Source: Bacillota bacterium (GTDB lineage: Bacteria > Bacillota_A > Clostridia > DSM-8532). Taken from it: DNA of 26,901 nucleotides. The notes under the pieces are model-generated. The model did not search any database. It was not told the DNA's origin and saw nothing but the letters and a program-made list of their open reading frames with translations. The position numbers and the translations under genes were made by a program. The DNA lies in contig JAFADM010000130.1 of assembly GCA_023424865.1 (NCBI GenBank), positions 1-26,901 on the forward strand, given 5' to 3'. Shown here one piece after another: positions 16,134 to 24,232 of the stretch. Position 1 is the stretch's first letter, and each line of letters opens with the position of its first letter.

Positions 16134-18575
16134 TTATTCTTCCACGGCAGCCACAGGCTGAACAGCTTGAATTAGTGTCTTTTCCGGCTCCGGTATCACC
16201 ACGGGCAGTATTTTAACCTCCATGACAATGGCTCCGTCCTTCTCGGATACCTCCACAACGCAGCCCGGTGAAAGCTGACCGGACAGGAATCTTTCAGAAA
16301 GCTCATCCTCAATATGTCTTTGGATGGTTTTTCTTAAGGGGCGGGCGCCGTATTTGGGATCAAAGCCTTTTTCAATAAGGAAGGACCTGGCTTTTTCGTC
16401 AAAGGAAATGGCCATGGATTTGGCTGCCATGTCTTTGGATACATCCTCCAGCATGATTTCCAGTATTTGCTTCAATTGATCCTTGGACAACTCCTCAAAC
16501 ACCACAATTTCGTCCACGCGATTTAAAAACTCCGGCCTGAAAATCTCCCGGATGGCGTTGAGGGCCTTTTTCTCAAGAGCATCATAGCCGTCCTTGTTAA
16601 AGCCGATGCCGTTGGTCCGAATTCCTGTTCCGGCATTGGAGGTCATGATAATGATGGTATTTTCAAAGCCTACGGTACGGCCGGTGCTGTCGGTAAGCCG
16701 TCCGTCCTCCATCACCTGGAGCAGCATATTGAACACGTCGGGGTGAGCCTTCTCAATTTCATCCAGCAGAAGAACCGAGTAGGGCTTGCGCCGTACCTTG
16801 TCGGTTAACTGTCCGCCCTGATCATAGCCCACATAGCCGGGAGGTGCGCCAATAAGCTTGGATACGGTATGCTTTTCCATGAATTCCGACATATCCAGAC
16901 GGATCATGGCATCCTCATTGCCAAAAAGCTCCTGTGCCACGGCTCTTGCAAGCTCCGTTTTACCAACTCCGGTAGGGCCTACAAAGATAAAGCTGGTCGG
17001 CTTTTTCTTCTTTCTGAAATCGGAACGGGTACGGCGAATGGCCCTGGCAAGGCTGGTTACACCGCGCTCCTGACCGATAACCCGGGTATGAAGCCTATCC
17101 TCAAGCTTCAAAAGCTTGGCGGCCTCTGTTTCGGAAACCCGCTGAACCGGTATGCCCGTCCAGGCCTCCACAACGGAAGCAATATCCTCTAAAGTAACGT
17201 CCAGGGTTCCTACTTCGTCTTCTAGAAGCTTTATTTTATCCAGTATCCGGCACTCTTCGATTTTGTATTCGGCAGCCCGCTTGTAATCATCATGCAAGGC
17301 GGCCTGCTCCTTCAGATCCTGAATATTTTTAAGCTCTACCTTAAGACTTTCCAGCTCAAGGCTGCCCTGGTTGCGAAGATTTACTCTGGAGCCTGCTTCA
17401 TCAATAACGTCTATGGCCTTATCCGGCAGGAACCTGTCATGAATATACCGTGAGGACAGCTTAACCGCATTGGCAATAACCTCATCGGAAAAGCGGACCT
17501 GGTGGAAGTTTTCATAGTATTCCCGAATACCTAAAAGTATCTGGATGGTATCCTCCATATTGGGCTCATTGACAGTAACCGGCTGGAAACGGCGTTCAAG
17601 GGCCGAATCCTTTTCAATGTGTTTTCGGTAATCCTCCAAAGTGGTGGCACCGATAATCTGAACATCGCCTCTGGCCAATGCAGGCTTCAGGATATTGGCC
17701 GCGTTCATGGCACCGCCTTCGGCCTCCCCTGCTCCCACTATATTGTGTACCTCGTCAATGACCAAAATGGCATTGCCATGGGTCTTGGCTTCGTCAATAA
17801 TGGCCTTCATCCTGGCCTCGAACTGGCCTCTAAACTGGGTTCCGGCAACAATGGCAGCCAGATCCAGAAGAATGATTTCCTTCTCGCAGAGCTTATTGGG
17901 AACCTTTTTCTCAACAATCCTTAACGCCAGCCCTTCGGCAATGGCGGTTTTACCCACGCCGGGCTCCCCCACCAGCACCGGGTTGTTTTTGCTTCTACGG
18001 TTGAGTATTTGAATAACCCGCTCAATTTCCTTTTCACGGCCTACAACCCTGTCAATACTGCCGCTTCTGGCCTTGTCATTAAGGTTGGTGCCATAGGTGC
18101 CCAAATGCTTAAAATTACTCTTTGGGGGCTTGCCGGACTCATTTTTAACACTGTTTCCCGAGGGAATATTGGTTTTTTCGGGGCCTCCGGCATTCATACT
18201 GCCTCCCGTCCCCATGGGACCGAACTTGGAAAAGGCGCTGTTTATAAAGCGCAGCATGGGATTGCCTCCCACGTCCTCAGGCCCGGCCTTGCCGTTCTGA
18301 GGCTGGGGTTGCTCCAGCTCTTGCTCCTGCTCCCCGGGTATTGCCTGTATTAATTCATCCATGGACATATCTCCAAATAAATCTGTCATTTGGTGGTTGA
18401 GATTCTCCATATCCTCCTGGGTCATACCTGTTTGGGTAATCATCTGCTGGAGGGGCGCGAATCCCTGCTTTTGCGCACAGGACATACATAATCCCATGGG
18501 TTCGGTTTTTCCATCTATGACACGCGTGATAAACACGACTGCTACATTTTCCTTGCAAATAGAACACTTCATCAT
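16134..18575 (-). CDS. ClpE-type ATP-dependent Clp protease ATPase subunit
   Basis: An 813-residue Hsp100/Clp unfoldase that would feed ClpP. A ClpE-type zinc finger starts it (C4-x2-C7 and C30-x2-C33) in place of the double Clp-N repeat of ClpC. A Gly/Pro/Gln-rich linker (about 75-155) follows. AAA-1 has Walker A GEPGVGKT (203-210) and Walker B LVIDEVHNIVGAG. A middle region has a UVR-like helix (HDDYKRAAEYKIEECRIL). AAA-2 has GPTGVGKTELARA and LLLDEIEKAHPDVFN, with a GIGF loop fitting the ClpP-docking tripeptide. It lies downstream of the sigma module with its own promoter. No CtsR box was seen. Databases may label it ClpC; the zinc finger favours ClpE. Confidence 0.9.
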   Translation of the reverse strand: MMKCSICKENVAVVFITRVIDGKTEPMGLCMSCAQKQGFAPLQQMITQTGMTQEDMENLNHQMTDLFGDMSMDELIQAIPGEQEQELEQPQPQNGKAGPEDVGGNPMLRFINSAFSKFGPMGTGGSMNAGGPEKTNIPSGNSVKNESGKPPKSNFKHLGTYGTNLNDKARSGSIDRVVGREKEIERVIQILNRRSKNNPVLVGEPGVGKTAIAEGLALRIVEKKVPNKLCEKEIILLDLAAIVAGTQFRGQFEARMKAIIDEAKTHGNAILVIDEVHNIVGAGEAEGGAMNAANILKPALARGDVQIIGATTLEDYRKHIEKDSALERRFQPVTVNEPNMEDTIQILLGIREYYENFHQVRFSDEVIANAVKLSSRYIHDRFLPDKAIDVIDEAGSRVNLRNQGSLELESLKVELKNIQDLKEQAALHDDYKRAAEYKIEECRILDKIKLLEDEVGTLDVTLEDIASVVEAWTGIPVQRVSETEAAKLLKLEDRLHTRVIGQERGVTSLARAIRRTRSDFRKKKKPTSFIFVGPTGVGKTELARAVAQELFGNEDAMIRLDMSEFMEKHTVSKLIGAPPGYVGYDQGGQLTDKVRRKPYSVLLLDEIEKAHPDVFNMLLQVMEDGRLTDSTGRTVGFENTIIIMTSNAGTGIRTNGIGFNKDGYDALEKKALNAIREIFRPEFLNRVDEIVVFEELSKDQLKQILEIMLEDVSKDMAAKSMAISFDEKARSFLIEKGFDPKYGARPLRKTIQRHIEDELSERFLSGQLSPGCVVEVSEKDGAIVMEVKILPVVIPEPEKTLIQAVQPVAAVEE

Positions 18576-18597
18576 TAAGCCTCATCTCCTTGTTGCC

Positions 18598-18627
18598 ATT
18601 ATATCATAGTATGCATTCAAAGAACAA
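18598..18627 (-). promoter_or_regulatory. Promoter of the clpE-type gene
   Basis: TTGTTC (18622-18627) and TATAAT (18598-18603) are 18 bp apart, with an extended -10 TG (TGATATAAT). The leader is short, with aaggag before the paired ATG codons at 18575. Confidence 0.6.
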
Positions 18628-18668
18628 GAAAAGAGTTTGTCCTTCCCTTACCTTTGTTTTCCGAATTA

Positions 18669-18761
18669 ACAGGTCAGGATTTTTTAAGCCTTAACCTGTA
18701 CTTCCTGCTTACAAATACGGTCCTCAAAAGGAATAAGCCTCATCCTATATAAAGCTTATTC
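18669..18761 (-). terminator. Two hairpins between the RsbW-like kinase gene and clpE
   Basis: Reading the minus strand, GAATAAGC/GCTTATTC (18754-18761 with 18731-18738) is followed by CTTTT, a probable terminator of the sigma operon. A second stem, ACAGGT...ACCTGT (18669-18699), with an inner AGG/CCT, follows 30 bp later without a T-run. Their stacking suggests partial insulation of clpE from the upstream operon. Confidence 0.4.
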
Positions 18762-18804
18762 AGAAAAAGGATTTCCCATAACTGTCTTAATGAATGCAGT
18801 CTTA

Positions 18805-19269
18805 TTATAGGGTATCCAATCTTTTAGTTACGGTGATAGCATTGCCCCTGCTGTTGAATTCCATGCCCTGGCACAGATCCTTAACAATGCACAGGCCTCT
18901 GCCGGATTCATCCATTTCAAGGGGATCGCATTTTTTCATGGCCATTTGCTTTCGGCACAGCGTTTCCCCCACATCGAAGCCCAGGCCCTGATCCGCAACG
19001 GAAATCGCCAGTTCCCGCATATTGTCCTGAAGCCAGATGTCTACAAGGATTTTCTTATCCGTATCCTGGCTGTTGCCGTGCTTCATGGCATTTTGTAAAA
19101 GCTCGCTTAGAATGACACGGATGTCAAAGCTCTGATCGCTGTTAATGTGATAAGAGGTCTGAAGTCTGTCAAGAATTGTGCGCACTTCCTTGCACACCTC
19201 ATAGGCATCGCTTGCGATGAGCTCACTGTAAACTTTTTTTCTTTCTAATCTCTCGACACTGTCAACCAT
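18805..19269 (-). CDS. RsbW/SpoIIAB-like anti-sigma serine kinase (intact HATPase_c)
   Basis: A 154-residue GHKL ATPase of the anti-sigma kinase type. In such systems it binds the sigma factor and phosphorylates a STAS antagonist. All nucleotide-binding boxes are present: N-box SELLQNAMKH with E56 and N60, G1 box VADQGLGF (D93, G95, G97), and G2 box SGRGLCIVKDL (G123, G125). It lies after the sigma gene, not before it as in the usual rsbV-rsbW-sigB order. The start ATG at 19269 is 9 nt after ggagg; an ATG-TAA pair lies between them. A hairpin overlapping the sigma stop (19323-19347) separates the two genes. Which partner it binds is inferred. Confidence 0.82.
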   Translation of the reverse strand: MVDSVERLERKKVYSELIASDAYEVCKEVRTILDRLQTSYHINSDQSFDIRVILSELLQNAMKHGNSQDTDKKILVDIWLQDNMRELAISVADQGLGFDVGETLCRKQMAMKKCDPLEMDESGRGLCIVKDLCQGMEFNSRGNAITVTKRLDTL

Positions 19270-19345
19270 TACATGTTACCTCCGCTTGGACTAAACCAAC
19301 AAGAACTATTTACCCAAATAAGGAGCGGTTGAAAAGGGAACCGTC

Positions 19346-20104
19346 TCATTTCTTTAAAATCATACGAAATTTTTCAAGGGTTCTTTTTTCCATGCGCGAT
19401 ATGTACATCTGTGAGACATTGAAATGGTTGGCAATTTCTTTCTGTGTTTTGTTTTCGAAAAACCTCAGCTTAATAAACTGCTTTTCAGGGGGGCTGAAAT
19501 TTTCCATGGCTTTTTCGAGGAAATCACGGTTATTGATTTTCTCAAAGGTTTCGTCATCTTCTCCTACGGTTTCATGAAGCTCCAGATCGTCCTCGTCGTA
19601 GACGGCCTGGTCAAAGGATTGGATATTGTATACATTCCAGGATTCTATTATTTCAAGTATGGTCTCTTCCTTCATATTGAGGTATTCGGCAATTTCATCA
19701 ATTTTAGGAGCTCTCTTTAACTGCTGCATGAGAAACTCCCTGGCTTGATTCACCTTCTGATACACTTCATAGATACGCCTTGGTATACGAATAACCGAGG
19801 CTTTATCTCTGAAGTAGCGCTTAATTTCGCCTATGATGGTAGGCGTAGCAAAGCTGACAAACTTAACATCCTCCCTGGTGTCAAACCGTTCCACGGCATT
19901 GATAAGGGCTACACAGGCCACCTGGTAGATGTCATCCCACTCAACACCCCTGTTGATGAACTTCTTGGAGATAATATCAGCAAGGTACATATAGCGGGAC
20001 ACAATAGCATTGCGCACATTAATATCCCTGTCCTTGTAATATTTTTCGAATAGTACTTTTTCCGCCTGTTCTCTGTCCTCCCGAACATCCGGTCTACTGC
20101 TCAT
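19346..20104 (-). CDS. SigB/SigF/SigG-family RNA polymerase sigma factor (SigB-like)
   Basis: A 252-residue sigma-70 group 3 factor. Region 2 is seen in NAIVSRYMYLADIISKKF and WDDIYQVACVALINAVERFD, with -10 recognition in FVSFATPTIIGEIKRYFRD. Region 3 follows RIPRRIYEVYQKV. Region 4 is PPEKQFIKLRFFENKTQKEIANHFNVSQMYISRME, a helix-turn-helix for -35 binding. The IPRRIYE stretch is closer to SigB than to SpoIIAC/SigF. The frame opens at a TTG (20122), but the ATG at 20104 has an aaagg site 9 nt upstream and is chosen; it overlaps the preceding gene by 11 bp. The regulon is unknown; general stress is the family's usual role. Confidence 0.88.
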   Translation of the reverse strand: MSSRPDVREDREQAEKVLFEKYYKDRDINVRNAIVSRYMYLADIISKKFINRGVEWDDIYQVACVALINAVERFDTREDVKFVSFATPTIIGEIKRYFRDKASVIRIPRRIYEVYQKVNQAREFLMQQLKRAPKIDEIAEYLNMKEETILEIIESWNVYNIQSFDQAVYDEDDLELHETVGEDDETFEKINNRDFLEKAMENFSPPEKQFIKLRFFENKTQKEIANHFNVSQMYISRMEKRTLEKFRMILKK

Positions 20105-20492
20105 CCCCAACTGCCTTTCCAAGTCTTTTTTCCATGGTTATCCATACAGGACCCTTTTCATGGATTTCCATCCTATCCATTAAGGTGCTGATGATAGCCC
20201 AGGCGAATTCATCCGTTTCCCTGTCAAAGAGGCGGTCAGGAACGCCCTGATCCAATACAAAGCGTATAAGTATACCGTCGTCAGAAAAACTGAAATCAAT
20301 GGCAACGCTGTCTCCCTCGGGAGCATTTTTTATAATTTTGTTCAAAACCTCGGAAAGCGCCACCTTAATATCCTCAATGGTATCAATGTCAAAACCCAGT
20401 CTGCTGGCAATGCCTGAGGCGGTAAGCCTGACAATGCTCACAAACTCGGCTTTAAGGGGAACTTTAACCGATACGGTGTCCACAGCGCTCAT
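20094..20492 (-). CDS. Degenerate RsbW-like HATPase, putative anti-sigma factor without ATP site
   Basis: A 132-residue protein in the place of rsbW/spoIIAB, overlapping the STAS gene (ATGA, 20489-20492) and the sigma gene. The fold pattern of an anti-sigma kinase is clear: KAEFVSIVRLTASGIASRLGFDIDTIEDIKVALSE up front and ISTLMDRMEI at the back. The nucleotide site is damaged. The N-box reads SEVLNKIIKN with E48 and N51 one residue closer than the ExxxN norm. G1 reads DQGVP, not DxGxG. The G2 box is replaced by TDEFAWAI (93-100) with no glycine. It may bind sigma or STAS without phosphorylating it. Loss of function by decay is less likely, since frame and coupling are intact. Confidence 0.72.
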   Translation of the reverse strand: MSAVDTVSVKVPLKAEFVSIVRLTASGIASRLGFDIDTIEDIKVALSEVLNKIIKNAPEGDSVAIDFSFSDDGILIRFVLDQGVPDRLFDRETDEFAWAIISTLMDRMEIHEKGPVWITMEKRLGKAVGDEQ

Positions 20493-20809
20493 GCCTTAGC
20501 CTCCTCCAAAATGAAAACCTTGTCCAATCCGGTTATCTTAAAAAGCTTTCGAACATTGGACCTGGGATTTCTCACCACCATACTCCGCTGATTTTGACGG
20601 ATGCGTTTAAGCGCTCCTACAAGAATGCCAAGTCCCATGCTGTCAATGTAGGACAGGTGGGTACAATCCAGAACCACATCCTCGCCCCCTTCACCGATGG
20701 CGGAATAAAGGCTGTCTTTAAAGCCTGGCGCAGAATAGATGTCAATTTCACCCTTCATGAAAATGACAAGGGAATTTCCTCCCTGGTTTTGCACATTCAA
20801 TTCAAACAT
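20489..20809 (-). CDS. STAS-domain anti-anti-sigma factor (RsbV/SpoIIAA-like)
   Basis: A 106-residue single STAS domain. In partner-switch systems the unphosphorylated form binds the anti-sigma kinase and frees the sigma factor. The phospho-acceptor is S57 in LSYIDSMGLGILVG, with the DSxGLG motif intact, so a kinase able to phosphorylate it should exist; only the distal RsbW-like protein looks competent. The frame is open ten codons further, but the ATG at 20809 lies behind a strong aaagggggg site and starts the family's usual MFELNV N-terminus. It is 41 bp after the J-like membrane protein gene. Confidence 0.9.
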   Translation of the reverse strand: MFELNVQNQGGNSLVIFMKGEIDIYSAPGFKDSLYSAIGEGGEDVVLDCTHLSYIDSMGLGILVGALKRIRQNQRSMVVRNPRSNVRKLFKITGLDKVFILEEAKA

Positions 20810-20850
20810 AATCCCCCCCCTTTCTGTGACGATGCCCAATTAAAATAATA

Positions 20851-21747
20851 TCATTTACTTTCCTTAACGGAACCAATAAGTTTTGTCAGCAAAGCTTCTC
20901 CGTTGGCGGGATAACCACTGTCATGGCCGAAGGTGGCAATAATGGTATCCCCATAAATTCCCGCCTCTTTTAAAAAGGTGCTGCCCGTAATGTCAATACC
21001 ATAAATCACAGGCTCTGTCGGCTCTTCCTCCTCATCCTGGGCCAGGGCCACAGCAGGAGCAGGCTTTAAAAGGGATTTCACAGCTTCGTCTCCGGAGCTT
21101 TCCACCTGGGCGATAAAGGTATCCATAGCCTTGAAGGCTCCCTGTGCCGCCAGGCTTTTGTAGGTTTCAAGATCCATCAGGTAGAGGTCGTTTTCTCCCG
21201 CCATCATTTCAACCATGATCTTTTGCTGCATGGCCATGAGCATTTGGGCGTCCAGATTTTCCGACAGGGGAATGTCCTGAACCTGAACGGCAACGAGCCC
21301 CGGTATTTCTTCAAGTATACTTGCCTGAAGCGCTTCCGAATTTTCCGAGTATAACGCTCCGGTAATTACCATTTTCAGATCCGGATCCACACGGGTTACT
21401 ATGCCGTGAATGGTGGTTACGGCTACAATAATTAGCACCAAGCCAATCACAATATGCCATTTGTGGTAATGAAAGAAATTTTTGGTTTTGTATTCATCCA
21501 ACCCCAAAAGTTTAAAGAATGGATTTGGATTTTCCAAACGTTTCTTTTTCTGCTCCTCAGCTTCCTTATCATAGATATCAAGCCCTGAAAGCACCTTGTA
21601 GGCCGTTTCAATTTCCTTAACCCCGCCGCTGCTTTCCTTCGCATCGTATTTGAGCTTTTTTAAAAGCACTTCATACCGTTTGTTGATTTCATCCTCGGTC
21701 GCGCCTTCCAAAACGCCCAGAATCTTGCGGGCCGTATCTTTATCCAA
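20851..21747 (-). CDS. Membrane protein with a degenerate J-like N-terminal domain
   Basis: A 298-residue protein I cannot name. The N-terminal part (about 1-60) has a DnaJ-like spacing of helices (ILGVLEGATEDEINKRYEVLLKKLKYD, then EIETAYKVLSG), but the HPD tripeptide that activates DnaK is absent. A charged stretch, then a membrane segment (about 98-117, IVIGLVLIIVAVTTIHGIV), leads to an external domain of about 170 residues (DLKMVITGALY, DLYLMDLETYKSLAAQGAF) with a faint solute-binding look. The start is taken as TTG at 21747 because aaaggggtg is 7 nt upstream; another TTG ten codons earlier (21777) has its ggagg site too close. Its place just before the STAS gene suggests an input to the sigma module, which is inference. 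Confidence 0.7.
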   Translation of the reverse strand: MDKDTARKILGVLEGATEDEINKRYEVLLKKLKYDAKESSGGVKEIETAYKVLSGLDIYDKEAEEQKKKRLENPNPFFKLLGLDEYKTKNFFHYHKWHIVIGLVLIIVAVTTIHGIVTRVDPDLKMVITGALYSENSEALQASILEEIPGLVAVQVQDIPLSENLDAQMLMAMQQKIMVEMMAGENDLYLMDLETYKSLAAQGAFKAMDTFIAQVESSGDEAVKSLLKPAPAVALAQDEEEEPTEPVIYGIDITGSTFLKEAGIYGDTIIATFGHDSGYPANGEALLTKLIGSVKESK

Positions 21748-21810
21748 AAAAATCACCCCTTTAACCCTGAATTCCAATCCTCCCTGCCTGAAAGCAGGAC
21801 AGCTTCACTT

Positions 21811-21816
21811 ATTATA
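21811..21816 (-). promoter_or_regulatory. Possible -10 box before the J-like/sigma module
   Basis: The minus strand has a perfect TATAAT in CGGTATAATAAG. At 17 bp upstream only AAACTT is found, a poor vegetative -35. This is the only good -10 between lysS and the STAS gene, so it may drive the module from the J-like gene onward. Confidence 0.4.
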
Positions 21817-21865
21817 CCGACTAAAGGGCCTTTAAGTTTCATCTTATTTTGCCAAATTTCAACGT

Positions 21866-21895
21866 TCTGTGTTCCAGCCAGAAATAAAACACAGA
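21866..21895 (-). terminator. Hairpin downstream of lysS
   Basis: A perfect 8-bp stem, TCTGTGTT/AACACAGA (21866-21873 and 21888-21895), 17 bp after the lysS stop. It is not followed by a clean T-run on the minus strand, so termination here is uncertain. Confidence 0.35.
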
Positions 21896-21911
21896 CGCCA
21901 TGCTCTAAGGC

Positions 21912-23408
21912 TTATTCCCGGGGCTTCATGGTCGGGAACAGCAGGATATCACGAATGGAGTAGGAGTCGGTCAGGAGCATAATGAGCCGGTCAATGCCAA
22001 TGCCAAGTCCGCCCGTGGGAGGCAGGCCATGCTCCATGGAAACAACAAAATCCTCATCCATCATATTGGCTTCATCGTCACCGGCTTCACGCTTGCGTAC
22101 CTGATCCAGGAAACGCTCCTTTTGATCTACCGGATCATTAAGCTCGGAGTAGGCGTTGCCGAACTCCCTGCCTGTAATGAAGAATTCAAAGCGCTCGGTG
22201 AGGTCAGGCCTTCCGGGCTTTCTCTTGGTAAGAGGTGAAATCTCTACCGGGTAGTCCAATATAAAGGTAGGCTGAATCAGATTTTCCTCTACAAATTCTT
22301 CAAACAGAAGGTTTAAAAGCTCACCCTTGGTGGGGGCGCCCTCAAAATGCACGCCTTTTGCCTTTACGGCACGCCTTGCTTCCTCATCGCCTTGGATAAG
22401 GTCAAAGTCCAGTCCGGCAAATTCCTTCACCGCATCGGTCATGGTAAGGCGTCTCCAGGGGGGTGCAAGATTTATTTCCTGTCCCTGGTAGTTAACCACC
22501 AGGGTTCCCAAAACCTCCTGAGCCACCGAGGAAATAAGATTCTCCGAGAGCTCCATCATACCGTGATAATCGGTATAGGCCTGGTAAACCTCCATCATGG
22601 TAAACTCGGGATTGTGCTTAATGGACATACCTTCGTTTCTAAACATGCGTCCAAGCTCGTATACTCTTTCAAGCCCCCCGACGATAAGCCGCTTCAAATA
22701 AAGCTCAGGGGCAATACGAAGGTACATGTCGATGTCCAGTGTATTGTGATGGGTAACAAAGGGCCGGGCCGACGCGCCGCCTGGAATGGTGTTGAGAATA
22801 GGCGTGTCCACCTCCAGAAAATCCCTGGAATCAAGATAACGCCGTATGGCGGATATAATTTTGCTCCGGGTAATAAAGGTTTTTCTCACATCGGGATTGG
22901 CAATTAAGTCCAAATAGCGCTGACGGTAGCGTGTGTCCGGATCCTTAAGCCCATGGAATTTCTCCGGCAGGGGTCTTAAGGATTTGGAAAGAAGGGTGTA
23001 GCTGTCGGCATGAATGGAAACCTCTCCCATACGGGTTTTAAAGACACTGCCCGACACACCGACAATATCGCCGATATCCAGCTTTTTAAAGCTCTCGTAA
23101 GCCTCTTCGCCGATATCATTTATTTTCACATAAACCTGAATTCTTCCGTCCCGGTCCTGAATATCGCAAAAGGTGGATTTACCCATGCCTCTCTTGCTCA
23201 TTAAACGTCCCGCCAGAACTACCTTTTGGCCTTCATGGGCCTCGAAATCAGAGAGTATTTCCGAGGTGTGGTGGGTAACATCAAACTTAACGATACGAAA
23301 GGGATCGGCATCCTGCTCCTGAAGCTCTTCCAGCTTTTTTCGCCTGACCTTCATGATTTCATTTATATCCAGCTCTTCGATATTATTGTTTTCAATGTTT
23401 TCCGACAT
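21912..23408 (-). CDS. lysS: Lysyl-tRNA synthetase, class II
   Basis: Charges tRNA-Lys in the cytoplasm. The 498-residue protein has the N-terminal OB fold for anticodon binding (about 55-165, [26 protein letters not shown]) and the class II catalytic domain: motif 1 near [23 protein letters not shown], motif 2 [23 protein letters not shown], motif 3 [12 protein letters not shown]. The C-terminus ends shortly after motif 3, as usual for the bacterial form. The reading frame is open 45 codons upstream, but the ATG at 23408 follows aggagg at 7 nt and fits the family's start. It follows greA, as in many Firmicutes, but with its own promoter 130 bp upstream. Confidence 0.97.
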   Translation of the reverse strand: MSENIENNNIEELDINEIMKVRRKKLEELQEQDADPFRIVKFDVTHHTSEILSDFEAHEGQKVVLAGRLMSKRGMGKSTFCDIQDRDGRIQVYVKINDIGEEAYESFKKLDIGDIVGVSGSVFKTRMGEVSIHADSYTLLSKSLRPLPEKFHGLKDPDTRYRQRYLDLIANPDVRKTFITRSKIISAIRRYLDSRDFLEVDTPILNTIPGGASARPFVTHHNTLDIDMYLRIAPELYLKRLIVGGLERVYELGRMFRNEGMSIKHNPEFTMMEVYQAYTDYHGMMELSENLISSVAQEVLGTLVVNYQGQEINLAPPWRRLTMTDAVKEFAGLDFDLIQGDEEARRAVKAKGVHFEGAPTKGELLNLLFEEFVEENLIQPTFILDYPVEISPLTKRKPGRPDLTERFEFFITGREFGNAYSELNDPVDQKERFLDQVRKREAGDDEANMMDEDFVVSMEHGLPPTGGLGIGIDRLIMLLTDSYSIRDILLFPTMKPRE

Positions 23409-23534
23409 AACAGCCTCCTGCCAGCTTAACTTTCGCCTTTGGGCCAAATTCATTTCAGGGGATACCCCTAACAGCCCCAAAGAGTAAAGAAAACAGCTTA
23501 CACTTAAATGTAAACTGTAATCTATCAATACGTT

Positions 23535-23563
23535 ATTATACATGATCTTGTTGCCGCAAACAA
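23535..23563 (-). promoter_or_regulatory. lysS promoter and structured leader
   Basis: TTGTTT (23558-23563) and TATAAT (23535-23540) are 17 bp apart. The leader of about 120 nt holds a 9-bp hairpin (23494-23517, one G-U pair) and a 5-bp one, AGGGG/CCCCT (23457-23469). Neither shows T-box hallmarks such as the AGGGUGGNACCGCG sequence, so T-box control is not supported. Confidence 0.65.
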
Positions 23564-23617
23564 TCTTTTTTGAGCTGCGACAGGCTTTAAAGCCCTGTTC
23601 AGGCCTTTTATGCCGAA

Positions 23618-24094
23618 TTATTTGTAAATGTCGATAATTTTGTACTTAATCTTTCCGCCGGGCACTTCAATTTCAATGGTGTCCCCTACCTTGTGGCCCA
23701 AAAGCGCACTTCCTACGGGTGATTCGTTGGAGATCCTGTAGGCGGTGGGATCAGCCTCGGTGGAGCCAACGATCTGGTAATCCACTTCGTCCTTGGATTT
23801 CAGCTCCCGGAGCTTAACATGGGTCCCGAGATTGACCACTTTTGTGTCCACTTCGTCTTCATCTATAACAGTCGCACGCTTAAGCATGGTTTCCAGCTGT
23901 ATAATTTTCGTTTCATTCTGGGCCTGCTCATTTTTCGCATCGTCATACTCGGAGTTTTCTGAAATGTCGCCAAAAGCTAGAGCCTGCTTGATTCTCTCGG
24001 CGATTTCTTTTCTCTTCTCGCCTTTTAGGAATTCAAGCTCCTCTTCCAGTTTTTTAAGGCCGTCATAAGTAAGAAGAACTTCCTTATTGCTCAT
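23618..24094 (-). CDS. greA: Transcription elongation factor GreA
   Basis: GreA enters the RNA polymerase secondary channel and stimulates cleavage of backtracked transcripts. The 158-residue length is standard. The N-terminal coiled coil (about 1-75, [31 protein letters not shown]) carries the acidic tip in [16 protein letters not shown] (D and E residues that position Mg2+). The C-terminal FKBP-like domain contains [26 protein letters not shown] consensus promoter lies about 110 bp upstream and the site before the ATG is ggggag. Confidence 0.98.
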   Translation of the reverse strand: MSNKEVLLTYDGLKKLEEELEFLKGEKRKEIAERIKQALAFGDISENSEYDDAKNEQAQNETKIIQLETMLKRATVIDEDEVDTKVVNLGTHVKLRELKSKDEVDYQIVGSTEADPTAYRISNESPVGSALLGHKVGDTIEIEVPGGKIKYKIIDIYK

Positions 24095-24203
24095 CTTTTT
24101 CTCCCCTTTTTAGTATTCCGCTGTGTCTGCCCACGGTGATACCTTCTCTTTTACTTCACCTTTTTCTATTCATTAAGAACGAAAGTTATTAGCATTACGA
24201 TAC

Positions 24204-24232
24204 ATTATAGAGTACGGTCAGAGGGATGTCAA
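24204..24232 (-). promoter_or_regulatory. greA promoter (TTGACA-17-TATAAT), overlapping an upstream stop codon
   Basis: A perfect TTGACA (24227-24232) and perfect TATAAT (24204-24209) are 17 bp apart. The TGA stop of the upstream gene (24229-24231) is inside the -35 hexamer, so the two genes are packed as tightly as separate units can be. Confidence 0.85.

Noticed and set aside
18586..18640. CtsR operator before the clpE-type gene
   Set aside because: The tandem GGTCAAA heptad repeat of CtsR sites is absent on both strands near the promoter.
19346..20809. spoIIAA-spoIIAB-sigF operon
   Set aside because: The gene order fits, but the sigma factor's IPRRIYE region is SigB-like, the HATPase in the spoIIAB slot is degenerate, and an additional kinase gene follows. 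It is better described as a SigB-like module.
23409..23540. T-box riboswitch before lysS
   Set aside because: The leader has two short hairpins but no AGGGUGGNACCGCG T-box sequence, no specifier-loop layout, and no terminator before the gene.
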